Of a DNA stretch of 39,401 nucleotides, positions 26,306 to 33,787 are shown piece after piece. The notes beneath the pieces were generated by a model. It was not told the origin of the DNA. It did no database searches and saw only the letters and a program-made list of their open reading frames with translations. This stretch comes from Terriglobia bacterium. GTDB taxonomy: Bacteria; Acidobacteriota; UBA6911. The position numbers and the translations under genes are program-made. The stretch covers positions 1 through 39,401 of the forward strand of contig JAIQGI010000052.1 in the NCBI GenBank assembly GCA_020072565.1, read 5' to 3'. The number at the start of each line of letters is the position of its first letter. Within the stretch, counting starts at the first letter, position 1.

Positions 26306-27211
26306 TTATTTGTCCGAAGTCCGAATGGCGCGTTCTGCGGCGAGCGACTTGTCCCTGGGAGTGCTGAGATAACCTCCGGCCGTGTCTTTTTGAATCCAGT
26401 TGACCACCAGTTCGTATCGGAGATGGTTCTTTCCCACAAGGAACTGAAGCGGTTCGTTGACGTTGCGATCCATCTTTTCGATCCGGTTGTCGTCGACCAT
26501 GATGTCGATGCTGAACTTGCCCTTTTTGGGATCGGTCTTTCTCAGGGCCACGCGGATGTCTTCAACCTTGGTGATCTCGTTCTTCTTGGGAATGGTGAAC
26601 TCGAAGTAGTCCCGTTCCCCTTTGCGGCGGAGCGCGTCCAGTTCGGAGGAATTTTTCGCCACGGCCGCGGTGAGGGTTTCGCGCACATCTATGAGCTGAC
26701 GCTGCGTTCCTTCCAGTTCTTTCCTGGTGTTGGCCAGATCGGTCTTGACCGTTCCGACATCGGTTTTTACGGTACCTACGTCGCTCTTTACCCCGCCGAC
26801 TTCGGAGCTGACCTGGCCGATCTTGGAATCCGCCTCGCTCTTGACCGCTTGCAGTTCGGCGGCATCTGCCTTGGAAGACAGGGCCTGGTTCAGCTCGGCC
26901 TTGGTCTTTTGGCCCTCGAGCTGAATCTGTTGGGCTGTTTTCTTAATCTCCGCTTTCGTGGAACCTACGGCTGCCTTTGTCTGGGAGATTTCGCCTTTGA
27001 GAGTCGAGATCCTGGCTTCGCCTGTCTTGTCCAAAATGCGGATCTGTTCGGCGATCTGTGCCAGCTCGGCACGGTTGGCCTGTTGAAATCGGTAGCTGTC
27101 GTAAAGCAGGAAGCCTACGGCGATCAGCAGTACGAAAAGCAGAGCGGTCTTGATCCCCTCGGGAATCAAAGGTGGGTTCTTTTTTGACCCATAAGGCGGC
27201 GCATCACTCAT
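26306..27211 (-). CDS. membrane-anchored coiled-coil protein of unknown function
   Basis: A 301-residue protein. Residues 1-17 are cytoplasmic and proline-rich, and about 20-41 (IKTALLFVLLIAVGFLLYDS) form one transmembrane segment, after which the protein lies outside. Residues about 50-200 are a long coiled coil with Gln/Lys/Glu/Ala heptads, including the short tandem VGTVKTD repeat (twice, with a related VGGVKSD just before). The C-terminal 100 residues (from RDYFEFTIPKKNEITKVEDI) form a globular domain, probably beta-rich, that I do not recognise. GGAGG precedes the ATG by about seven bases. A promoter lies at 27289-27317. No specific function can be claimed. Confidence 0.78.
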   Translation of the reverse strand: MSDAPPYGSKKNPPLIPEGIKTALLFVLLIAVGFLLYDSYRFQQANRAELAQIAEQIRILDKTGEARISTLKGEISQTKAAVGSTKAEIKKTAQQIQLEGQKTKAELNQALSSKADAAELQAVKSEADSKIGQVSSEVGGVKSDVGTVKTDVGTVKTDLANTRKELEGTQRQLIDVRETLTAAVAKNSSELDALRRKGERDYFEFTIPKKNEITKVEDIRVALRKTDPKKGKFSIDIMVDDNRIEKMDRNVNEPLQFLVGKNHLRYELVVNWIQKDTAGGYLSTPRDKSLAAERAIRTSDK

Positions 27212-27288
27212 AGCGTACCTCCAGAATCATTCCAATGATCCGGCCGGAAGGTGCCATGGTCCAACTTCCTGGCCGGCTTCAAGTTAAT

Positions 27289-27317
27289 ATGATAGGCCGT
27301 AGGGAGCCTAAGTTCAA
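27289..27317 (-). promoter_or_regulatory. sigma70-like promoter for the coiled-coil gene
   Basis: Read on the minus strand: TTGAAC (27317-27312), 17 bases, TATCAT (27294-27289). Transcription would start near 27282, giving a leader of about 70 bases before the ATG at 27211. The hexamers are identical to the promoter at 17034-17062. Confidence 0.55.
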
Positions 27318-27495
27318 TGGGACCCAACTGAAGGCGGCTCATTTCCTCCCATGTTGATAGGGGCTATCCCCCGTTGGCTTTAAAAGCGCCTGTTCTGGTA
27401 AACTTCTCGGCAGAGCAGCCCTCAGAGTTGCGTGAATTTTTCTGCCGTTTGGGAAGTCTTTGCAGTTTGATTTTGATGATGCTGCGGAGGTGGGG

Positions 27496-27894
27496 ATGAA
27501 AGATGCATGGCTGACATCTCTTCGTGGACCTGTCCTGTCGTTAATGAGGCTTGTCCTGGGATTTACCTTCATGGCGCATGGGCTCCAAAAAACGCTGGGT
27601 TTGCTGGGTGGGAAGCCGGTCCCGCCTCTGAGTTTGGCGGGAGTAGCCGGCTACATCGAGCTGGCTGGGGGCATTCTGATCATGCTCGGCCTTTTTACCC
27701 GGCCTGTGGCGTTTGTGCTGTCGGGCCACATGGCGGTCGCGTATTTCATGCAGCACGCGCCCCAGGGTTTCTGGCCGATCATGAATCACGGTGAGCTGGC
27801 GGTGGTATACTGCTTCGTCTTTCTCTATCTGGCTTTCGGTGGCGGCGGGCCCTGGAGCCTGGACAGAGTCTTCCGCAAGGGTGGAAAGAGTTGA
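27496..27894 (+). CDS. DoxX family membrane protein
   Basis: A 132-residue integral membrane protein of the DoxX/DUF4149-like group with four helices (around 15-33, 48-68, 72-90 and 98-116). Family hallmarks are LMRLVLGFTFMAHGLQK, GYIELAGGILIMLGLFTRPV and VAYFMQHAPQGFWPIMNHGE. DoxX proteins take part in redox or thiosulfate-linked membrane chemistry in some organisms, and many are uncharacterised. The start at 27496 has GGAGGTGGGG directly before it and avoids a non-hydrophobic extension. Its stop codon overlaps the start of the next gene (TTGA at 27891-27894), so the radical SAM protein downstream is probably translationally coupled to it. Confidence 0.88.
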   Translation: MKDAWLTSLRGPVLSLMRLVLGFTFMAHGLQKTLGLLGGKPVPPLSLAGVAGYIELAGGILIMLGLFTRPVAFVLSGHMAVAYFMQHAPQGFWPIMNHGELAVVYCFVFLYLAFGGGGPWSLDRVFRKGGKS

Positions 27895-29318
27895 CCGGAG
27901 CCCTGAACATTCTTCTGATCCGCCCCAAGTCTGTGTACGCCGACGTGGTGGCCGGCATCCCCATCGGACTGGCGCTTCTGGGGGCGATTGCCGAGGGTAA
28001 AGGACACCGGGTCCGTATCCTGGACGTCGGTTTGGAAGGGAATCCCGAGGAATCCCTGAATCAGGCTTTCGCATCCCAGCGTTATGATGTCGCCGGTCTG
28101 AGTTGCATGTCGGTCGAGTTTTTAGGCGGCCTGGAAACCGCGCAGGCCATCCGGCGGCTCTCGCCCGCGACGCACATCATTTTCGGAGGGCAACATCCCA
28201 CCATCATGCCGGAGGTGGCGATGAAGGCGGATTGCCTGGACTCAATCTGCCTGGGAGAGGGAGAGGACGTCTGGTCTGACTTTCTCGAACGGATGTCTGC
28301 GCGGCAGGAACTGGAGGGCGTGAAGGGGCTCTGGTTTCGACGCAATGGGGAAGTGGTGCGCAACCCGAGGCGCGACAGCTATGTAGATATCGATGGCGTA
28401 CCGATGCCGGCCTACCATCTGCTCGACATCGAGCGCTATTTCGACATCGATTTCGTGCGTTTCCCCACCGTCGACAGGCGTGCGATTCAGATCTTTACCA
28501 GCCGGGGCTGTCCTTACCGGTGCATTTATTGTCACGACCTGTTCGGTAAGAAGTTTCGCGGGCGGCAGCCGGAACTGGTCTGGGAAGAGATCAAGTTCCT
28601 GTTCGACAAGTACGGCATCCGCGAGTTCATGATTGAGGATGACATCTTCAACATGGACCTCGAGAGGGCCAAGCGCATCTGCGACCTGGTGATTGCAGCC
28701 GGCCTCAAGCTCGGATTTCAGTTCGGCAACGGCGTGCGCCTGGAGCGCTTTGATGAGGAGTTGATGAGGAAACTGGCTCAGGCGGGTACCCATCACATGG
28801 CTATTGCCATTGAATCCGCCAACGACCGCATTCAGAAACTGATCCGCAAGAACCTGAAGCTCGCCCGGCTCAACGACGTGCTTGGCTGGGCACGCCGCTA
28901 CAGTATTGAAACATTAGGATTTTTTATGATCGGATTCCCTGGCGAGACGGTGGCGGAAATCAACCAGACGATCCAGTACGCCTGCAAGTCCCATTTTGAC
29001 GAGGCCCTGTTTTCGATCGCGACCCCCTATGCCGGCACCGAGCTGAACGAGCTGGTGCGGGCCACGGGATCCTTTGAAGGGGGCAATGATGTTCATGACG
29101 AGTGGGAGGGTGTGGTCAAGGTCAAGTCCGAGGAGTGGGACCACAGGAAGCTGAGGCAGCTGCAAAGGAAAGCCTACTTCATGTTCTTTCTGACGCGTTG
29201 GCGCTTCGCCCGCATCCTTGCCAAAATGAGAAGCCCGAAGATGTTCCGCCGCTATTGGGCGGCTTTTGCCCGCAATTTCGTACCCTTTTTCCAGTCACAG
29301 CGCTCCCGCGTCAACTGA
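27891..29318 (+). CDS. B12-binding-domain radical SAM protein (second, compact)
   Basis: A 475-residue cobalamin-binding radical SAM protein of the BchE/HpnP-like class. The N-terminal 140 residues are the B12-type domain (LNILLIRPKSVYADVVAGIP, then HIIFGGQHPTIMPEVAM and CLGEGEDVWSDFL). The S-adenosylmethionine cluster is Cys207-x3-Cys211-x2-Cys214 in CPYRCIYC, followed by FMIEDDIFNMDLERA, HHMAIAIESANDRIQ and FFMIGFPGETVAEIN. The C-terminal 90 residues are basic and helical (RWRFARILAKMRSPKMFRRY). The TTG start overlaps the stop of the doxX-like gene, with GGTGGAAAG upstream. Class members make hopanoids, bacteriochlorophyll or antibiotics; which chemistry applies here is unknown. Confidence 0.9.
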   Translation: MTGALNILLIRPKSVYADVVAGIPIGLALLGAIAEGKGHRVRILDVGLEGNPEESLNQAFASQRYDVAGLSCMSVEFLGGLETAQAIRRLSPATHIIFGGQHPTIMPEVAMKADCLDSICLGEGEDVWSDFLERMSARQELEGVKGLWFRRNGEVVRNPRRDSYVDIDGVPMPAYHLLDIERYFDIDFVRFPTVDRRAIQIFTSRGCPYRCIYCHDLFGKKFRGRQPELVWEEIKFLFDKYGIREFMIEDDIFNMDLERAKRICDLVIAAGLKLGFQFGNGVRLERFDEELMRKLAQAGTHHMAIAIESANDRIQKLIRKNLKLARLNDVLGWARRYSIETLGFFMIGFPGETVAEINQTIQYACKSHFDEALFSIATPYAGTELNELVRATGSFEGGNDVHDEWEGVVKVKSEEWDHRKLRQLQRKAYFMFFLTRWRFARILAKMRSPKMFRRYWAAFARNFVPFFQSQRSRVN

Positions 29319-29350
29319 GACCACCTCATTAACATTTCCCAACGTTGAAA

Positions 29351-29379
29351 TTGACTTTCCGGCGGATAGAAAATATGAT
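29351..29379 (+). promoter_or_regulatory. strong sigma70-like promoter for the cold-shock gene
   Basis: TTGACT (29351-29356), a 17-base spacer and TATGAT (29374-29379), each one mismatch from consensus. The transcript would begin near 29386 and carry a leader of about 133 bases before the csp ATG, a length similar to known cold-shock leaders. Confidence 0.65.
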
Positions 29380-29423
29380 AGGGCCGTGTTTGTGCATCCT
29401 GTAGCCGGATTCTTCGGGTGACG

Positions 29424-29452
29424 GCCGCCAGAGAGACACATGGCGGCTTTTT
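29424..29452 (+). terminator. terminator-like hairpin inside the csp leader (possible attenuator)
   Basis: GCCGCCA (29424-29430) and TGGCGGC (29441-29447) form a seven-base GC-rich stem with a ten-base loop, followed by TTTTT (29448-29452). It is downstream of the promoter at 29351-29379 and 66 bases before the csp ATG. It may instead terminate read-through from the radical SAM gene, but its place in the leader suggests control of csp. Confidence 0.6.
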
Positions 29453-29518
29453 CATTTGGAGGGTCATGGAGAGGACACGCAATTGCTGTGAAAAGAAAAG
29501 CTAAGGAGTAGGGTTCCC

Positions 29519-29728
29519 ATGGAAAAGGAAATTGGGAAAGTAAAGTGGTTCAATAATGCCAAGGGATATGGCTTCATTGAGAGAGCGTCAGGTGGTGATG
29601 TTTTTGTCCATCATTCCGCCATCCAAATGAATGGCTTTCGGACTTTGACAGAAGGAGATGCGGTGTCCTTTAACGTGACCCGCGGTCCCAAGGGTCTCCA
29701 GGCCGAAAACGTAACCAAAGCCGAATAA
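29519..29728 (+). CDS. csp: cold-shock protein (single CSD)
   Basis: A 69-residue cold-shock domain protein, an OB-fold that binds single-stranded RNA and DNA and melts structure in mRNA. RNP1 is KGYGFIER (residues 17-24) and RNP2 is VFVHHSAI (30-37); the [14 protein letters not shown] start is classic. Length is normal for CspA. The ATG follows AAGGAG by about ten bases. The gene has its own near-consensus promoter, a long leader with a terminator-like hairpin, and a strong terminator after it (29753-29791), so it is a single-gene unit. Which cold-shock paralogue it is cannot be told. Confidence 0.96.
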   Translation: MEKEIGKVKWFNNAKGYGFIERASGGDVFVHHSAIQMNGFRTLTEGDAVSFNVTRGPKGLQAENVTKAE

Positions 29729-29752
29729 AAGAAGTCAACAAGGTACATTCCG

Positions 29753-29791
29753 ATGCCCCTCCCGCCGAATAACGTGGAGGGGCATTTTTTT
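29753..29791 (+). terminator. intrinsic terminator after the cold-shock gene
   Basis: ATGCCCCTCC (29753-29762) pairs exactly with GGAGGGGCAT (29776-29785) and is followed by seven T residues ending at 29791. It starts 25 bases after the csp stop and faces the convergent VWA gene. Confidence 0.88.
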
Positions 29792-29913
29792 GAGCCAACC
29801 GGGCGACTGGGTGCCCCCGGCAAATTCGGTGCCTCACTCGAACGAAGGGAGAGCCCGTTTCCTGTCCTTTTATGCGAGTTTGATTTCCCACCGACAGAAC
29901 CGACGGTCCAAAA

Positions 29914-30972
29914 TCAGCGCTGGCGGATGCCGTCACGCGGGCTGAAGACCGGATCCGGATTGAAGTAGTAACCTTTCCGGTAAATGAGCCGGGTCGATGG
30001 CTGCAGGTACTCGACGGTGATCCGGTGGAAGGAATTGCGGGTCTTGGGCTGGGGCGATTCCGAGATGTAGGTGAGGTAATACTGGTTCCTCAGCTCCAGC
30101 GCAACTTGTTTGTAGACATCTCTGATCTGGTTGTAGCTGGCTGGGAAATAGCAGCGGCCGCCGGTTTTTTCGGCCAGGTCGGTCATCTGCGCTTCCTTCT
30201 TCGCGAAGAACTCGTCGATATAGTTGGCATCTTTGAAAAGCCGCTGATAAATATCATTGAGGATCACAACCCGCCGTTGTGTGCGGGCGGCTTCGCGCAC
30301 CATCATCGTCTTCGAGATGATGTAAAGGGATGCCTGGGATTGAACAATGGCCCTCACCGCGTCCTGATACCCCACCAGGCTTTGGTTGTTGAGGAAATCG
30401 GTCAACAGGATGATGGCTTTGCGTCCCTCGATGTTTTTGAGTTGGTCCTGTGCAGCCTCCAACATGCCGTCGTAGAGGGCGGTGCGCAGCCCGAGCTGGA
30501 CTTTATTCAATGATTTGCGGACCTGTTTGGTGTCCTCCGACCAGTTCATTACCAGCTGTACTTCATCGGCAAACGTGATGACCGATATCCGATCCCCCTT
30601 GGCAAGCGCATCGGCAAAGCCTTCGGCTGCCTCCTTGATCTGCTTCCACTCCTTCTCGACCGTGCCGCTGGAGTCGAGCAGCAGAACGATCGAAACCGGG
30701 TTTGTGTCCAGGCCCAAGCTGTTGATCTGCTGCGGCTCGCCGTCTTCATAGATCCGGAAGTCGCCGCGGCGCATGTCCAGGATCGGTGCGCCGTCTTCCC
30801 CAAAGACGGTGATAGGGATTTTTACGAGGTCGGTGGATATCGAAAAAGTGGGAATGCCCTGCCTGGCCTGTGCATGAAGGTAGACAGCGACGGCAAAACA
30901 GCTTGCCAGGAGGAATATCAGTAGTCTGCTCATCCTGGCGCTGCTCAACATCTCAGCCCACCCATTCTTCAT
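29914..30972 (-). CDS. secreted VWA-domain protein (acidobacterial VWFA-related family)
   Basis: Up to 352 residues. A signal peptide (about MSRLLIFLLASCFAVAVYLH) is followed by the strand FSISTDLVKIPITVFGEDGA and the segment LDMRRGDFRIYEDGEPQQIN that characterise this family, then a von Willebrand factor A domain. The metal site is DSSGT in IVLLLDSSGTVEKE (family pattern DxSxS, Thr in the last place), with Thr and Asp partners in LRTALYDG and ILLTDF. The C-terminus has YYLTYISESPQP and a beta-rich end. Such domains bind ligands through a metal ion. Three in-frame ATGs precede the signal sequence; 30972 is reported, but those at 30951 and 30933 fit the signal peptide better. None has a good Shine-Dalgarno. 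Confidence 0.9.
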   Translation of the reverse strand: MKNGWAEMLSSARMSRLLIFLLASCFAVAVYLHAQARQGIPTFSISTDLVKIPITVFGEDGAPILDMRRGDFRIYEDGEPQQINSLGLDTNPVSIVLLLDSSGTVEKEWKQIKEAAEGFADALAKGDRISVITFADEVQLVMNWSEDTKQVRKSLNKVQLGLRTALYDGMLEAAQDQLKNIEGRKAIILLTDFLNNQSLVGYQDAVRAIVQSQASLYIISKTMMVREAARTQRRVVILNDIYQRLFKDANYIDEFFAKKEAQMTDLAEKTGGRCYFPASYNQIRDVYKQVALELRNQYYLTYISESPQPKTRNSFHRITVEYLQPSTRLIYRKGYYFNPDPVFSPRDGIRQR

Positions 30973-31262
30973 GTTATTCTATCACAGCGCATCGGCGAAT
31001 ACATGCAGTCGCGGCCTGACTTCTTGGAAGCCAAGCCATAACAACAATTTAAGTGCTGCCACTATCAGCGCACGGCGCCCTCCCCCAGCGCGATGCGCCG
31101 GTGGGGGCAGATCCAGGGACCTGCGATGCCTGCCGATCCCATATTACGCGCCATGCACTCCGGACGGCAATGAATTTTGGCCTCCCGTAGTAAGCGGTGC
31201 CACCTGACCTGCACAAGTTCCCATGATTTCATACCAGTATCCTCCGCTTGGGCCGCTTTTTT
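30973..31262. other. intergenic region without a recognised gene
   Basis: Between the divergent VWA and hypothetical genes. I see one weak GC hairpin with CCCCCA and TGGGGG arms near 31083-31108, no T-run, and no convincing coding frame. Confidence 0.4.
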
Positions 31263-31292
31263 TTGACAGCAAAGGACTTTGTGGAGTTAAAT
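31263..31292 (+). promoter_or_regulatory. sigma70-like promoter for the secreted hypothetical gene
   Basis: Consensus TTGACA (31263-31268), an 18-base spacer and TTAAAT (31287-31292). Transcription would begin near 31299, about 150 bases before the ATG at 31452. It makes the longer open frame starting at 31248 unlikely. Confidence 0.45.
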
Positions 31293-31451
31293 AGAGAAGG
31301 CAGCCCTGGATTATGCCCGCCGGTTGTTGGTTTTGTTTACCTGAAGCTATCTTCTGTGAACCTTTCCGGGCTCCGCTACGTATCTGATGATGAGATTGAA
31401 AAGCAGTGCCATGAGGAAACAGCCAAGGACAAAATGCCCGGGAGGCATGCT

Positions 31452-32468
31452 ATGAACCGCCGCAAGTTTGTTGTTACATCCACCATTTCGATGTTGGCGA
31501 TCACCATTGCCGTTGTCGGTCTGGCTTACTATTCGGATTTTGCCGCCAGGGCCTTCCACCAGAATCTGCCCGAGGCCATCAACTATCTCCCTGCCGATAC
31601 CCAAGCGGTGTTCGGGATGAACGTGCAGAAATTCATTGCCTCGCCCGTCTACAGCCAGATCATGGAGAAGCACAGCCAGGAGATCGGCACAAATCTTGCA
31701 GAGTTCATTGACAAGACCGGCGTGGATCCACGCCGGGATCTCGACTATATCATCGGTGCAGGGAGAGCATCGCAACAGAAAGGCGCCGGCGTTATCATCG
31801 CCGTGGGGAGGTTCAATCCGGATCAGATCACTGCTTTCATCAATAGCCAGGCTATCATCAATAACCACACAACCCCGATCAAGCTTGATTACAACGGCGC
31901 TACCGTGCTGATGATTCCCGAGACCAGCGCAAACGGGGCGAAGCTCGAGAAGGGAATTGCTTTCCTCAACAACTCGCAGATAGTGCTCGGGGACCTGGAA
32001 TCGATCCACGCCGTCCTCGATGCATACAAACGGGGGCCTGTGGCCGGCAGCAACGCTAACATCTCGGCCATGGTGGCGAACCTGGATCCGAAAGAGATGT
32101 TCTGGTTCGCCGGTGATGCCACGGTTCTGGCGAAAGTGCCGCCAAATACTCCGTTCCTGCCGTCTCTGTCCGCGATTCAGAACGTTTTTGGAACGCTGGA
32201 CTTGACCACTACCATCAACGGCAGAGTCACGGTGACTGCGAGAGACGCGACGGCGGCAGGCCAGCTGGCCGATTTCGCGCGTGGACTTGTTGCCTTGGGG
32301 AACCTGGCAGGCAGCCAGAATCCGGATCTGGCTGCGTTGGTTGCAGGGGTGCACATCGTTCAGAATACACAGAATGCGAACCGGTTCGATATCACTCTCA
32401 CCGTTCCGATCGATTTGCTGCAGAAACTTGAAGCCACGAAGTCTCAGATAAAGGCCCAGATGAAGTAG
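31452..32468 (+). CDS. exported or membrane-anchored hypothetical protein
   Basis: A 338-residue protein. It starts MNRRKFVVTSTISMLAITIA and continues to GLAYYSDF, a signal sequence or anchor with no lipobox Cys. The remainder is a soluble alpha/beta sequence without known catalytic motifs. Two stretches look repeated in style (NLPEAINYLPADTQAVFGMN, and later PKEMFWFAGDATVLAKVPPN), a pattern seen in proteins with duplicated beta-grasp-like halves, similar to DUF3352-type lipoproteins; this is a weak resemblance. GGAGG six bases before the ATG at 31452 and the promoter at 31263-31292 set the start. It is followed by a strong inverted repeat and converges on mdh. Confidence 0.78.
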   Translation: MNRRKFVVTSTISMLAITIAVVGLAYYSDFAARAFHQNLPEAINYLPADTQAVFGMNVQKFIASPVYSQIMEKHSQEIGTNLAEFIDKTGVDPRRDLDYIIGAGRASQQKGAGVIIAVGRFNPDQITAFINSQAIINNHTTPIKLDYNGATVLMIPETSANGAKLEKGIAFLNNSQIVLGDLESIHAVLDAYKRGPVAGSNANISAMVANLDPKEMFWFAGDATVLAKVPPNTPFLPSLSAIQNVFGTLDLTTTINGRVTVTARDATAAGQLADFARGLVALGNLAGSQNPDLAALVAGVHIVQNTQNANRFDITLTVPIDLLQKLEATKSQIKAQMK

Positions 32469-32507
32469 ATTCGGGGGCTGCATCCGGAGCCGGAGAGTCA
32501 TACCGCC

Positions 32508-32563
32508 AAGACCTCCAGGAGATCAAAGGAACAGGCTGAGCCCTTTGATCTCCTGGAGGTCTT
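32508..32563. terminator. 22-base perfect stem, probable two-way terminator
   Basis: AAGACCTCCAGGAGATCAAA with GG (32508-32529) is an exact reverse complement of 32542-32563, with a 12-base loop. CGTGTTTT follows on the plus strand. It lies 39 bases after the hypothetical gene stop and before the end of the convergent mdh gene. Confidence 0.6.
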
Positions 32564-32642
32564 CGTGTTTTAGCCTGAGTTACTCATGGAGCAGAACCGC
32601 ACGCCCGTGAAAAGCAACAAAATTGGACGCAGATAAACGCAG

Positions 32643-32768
32643 GCAGGAGCTTTTGCCATCCTGTTTGCCCGGCAAAAGCTCCTGCACGCCGATCAAGACC
32701 GAACGGTCGGCGCGGGTCAGCGTCTTTCCGCGTCCAAAACTGCATTTTGGTCGCACATTCATGAACAA
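32643..32768. repeat. 98-base dispersed element, copy B, with an extra stem
   Basis: The segment 32671-32768 matches 8169-8266 at about 90 of 98 bases. The first hairpin is CGCCGATC (32687-32694) with GGTCGGCG (32705-32712), where the C-to-T change leaves a G-U pair, and the second is unchanged (32730-32739 with 32745-32754). Only this copy has a further 15-base perfect stem, 32643-32657 with 32671-32685, formed by CAGGAGCTTTTGCC and its complement plus one flanking pair. It fills the end of the 306-base gap between the hypothetical gene and the convergent mdh gene. Confidence 0.75.
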
Positions 32769-32774
32769 TCAGGA

Positions 32775-33707
32775 CTAGAGCTTTGTCTCTTCAACGGTTT
32801 TCCGGACAGAGGCCACGGTTTTCTGGAGCATGGCCTTCTCGTCTTCGGCGAGCTTGATCTCGAAGATCTTTTCCAGACCCTTGGCGCTGATCAGGCAGGG
32901 GACGCCGAGGAACAGGCCCTGAATGCCGTATTCGCCTTCGCACAGGGCTGCGCAGGCCAGGACCCGCCGCTTGTCGCGGAGGAACGACTCGGCCATGCTG
33001 ATGGCGCTCCAGGCCGGGCTGAAGTAAGCCGAGCCTTTGCCGAAGAGCTTCACGATCTCGGTGCCGGCCTCGCGGGTGCGGGTGACGAGGCGGTCTATTT
33101 GCTCTTTGGTTGCGATCTCGGTCAAGGGCACGCCGCCCACGGTTGTCAACCGGGGCAGGGGAACCATGTCAGGTCCATGACCGCCGAGAACCGTGCCGGC
33201 GACGTCAGCCACGGACACGCCCAGTTCCATGCCGATGAAGGCGCGCCATCGCGCGGTGTCGAGCGTCCCGGCCATGCCGACGATCTGGTGTTTGGCGAAG
33301 CCGGTCAGCTTGTAAAATGCGTAGACCATAGCGTCGAGAGGATTGGTCAGGACGATGCAGAAAGCCTTGGGCGCATGCTTCTTTACCCCGGCGGCCACAT
33401 CCGAGATGATCTTGAGGTTGACGGCGAGCAGATCTTCCCGGGTCATTCCGGCCTCGCGCGCCTTCCCGGCAGTTACGATGATAACGTCCGCACCGACGAT
33501 GTCCTGATAATCGGTAGTGGCGGTGATATTGGCATCATAGTTGCCGTGCGGCGCCATCTCCATCAGGTCGAGAGCCTTGCCCTTGACCACGTTGACATAA
33601 CTGGGAACGTCGACGACGACGATGTCGCCGAGCTCTTTCTGGGAGGCAAGCATGGCCACACCCTGGCCGATCTGGCCGCCGCCGACGACTACAATCTTTT
33701 TGCGCAT
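32775..33707 (-). CDS. mdh: malate dehydrogenase (LDH/MDH-like)
   Basis: A 310-residue NAD-dependent enzyme that interconverts malate and oxaloacetate. The dinucleotide loop is GGGQIGQG (9-16) with Asp33 (VVDV) for NAD, Arg84 and Arg90 in KAREAGMTRED contact the substrate, Asp150 and Arg153 (LDTARWR) and His177 (GGHGPDMVP) complete the catalytic site. This arrangement fits the LDH-like MDH group common outside enterobacteria. AGGAG six bases before the ATG at 33707 beats an ATG 15 bases upstream. It is the last gene of the TCA cluster and lies 80 bases after icd, with a small hairpin (33732-33750) in the gap. Confidence 0.95.
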   Translation of the reverse strand: MRKKIVVVGGGQIGQGVAMLASQKELGDIVVVDVPSYVNVVKGKALDLMEMAPHGNYDANITATTDYQDIVGADVIIVTAGKAREAGMTREDLLAVNLKIISDVAAGVKKHAPKAFCIVLTNPLDAMVYAFYKLTGFAKHQIVGMAGTLDTARWRAFIGMELGVSVADVAGTVLGGHGPDMVPLPRLTTVGGVPLTEIATKEQIDRLVTRTREAGTEIVKLFGKGSAYFSPAWSAISMAESFLRDKRRVLACAALCEGEYGIQGLFLGVPCLISAKGLEKIFEIKLAEDEKAMLQKTVASVRKTVEETKL

Positions 33708-33731
33708 GGAGACTCCTTTCATTAAAGAGCC

Positions 33732-33750
33732 TCCCGGCTTTTTGCCGGGA
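33732..33750. other. small hairpin between icd and mdh
   Basis: TCCCGGC (33732-33738) pairs with GCCGGGA (33744-33750) around TTTTT. It is not followed by a T-run on either strand, so it is not a clear terminator. It could affect mRNA stability between the two genes. Confidence 0.4.
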
Positions 33751-33787
33751 TGCCCGGATTATGTTGCTCGGGGCACCGTCGCAGGCT

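Noticed and set aside
31248-31451. 204-base upstream extension of the secreted hypothetical gene
   Set aside because: It begins before the consensus promoter at 31263-31292 and lacks a Shine-Dalgarno; GGAGG marks the ATG at 31452.
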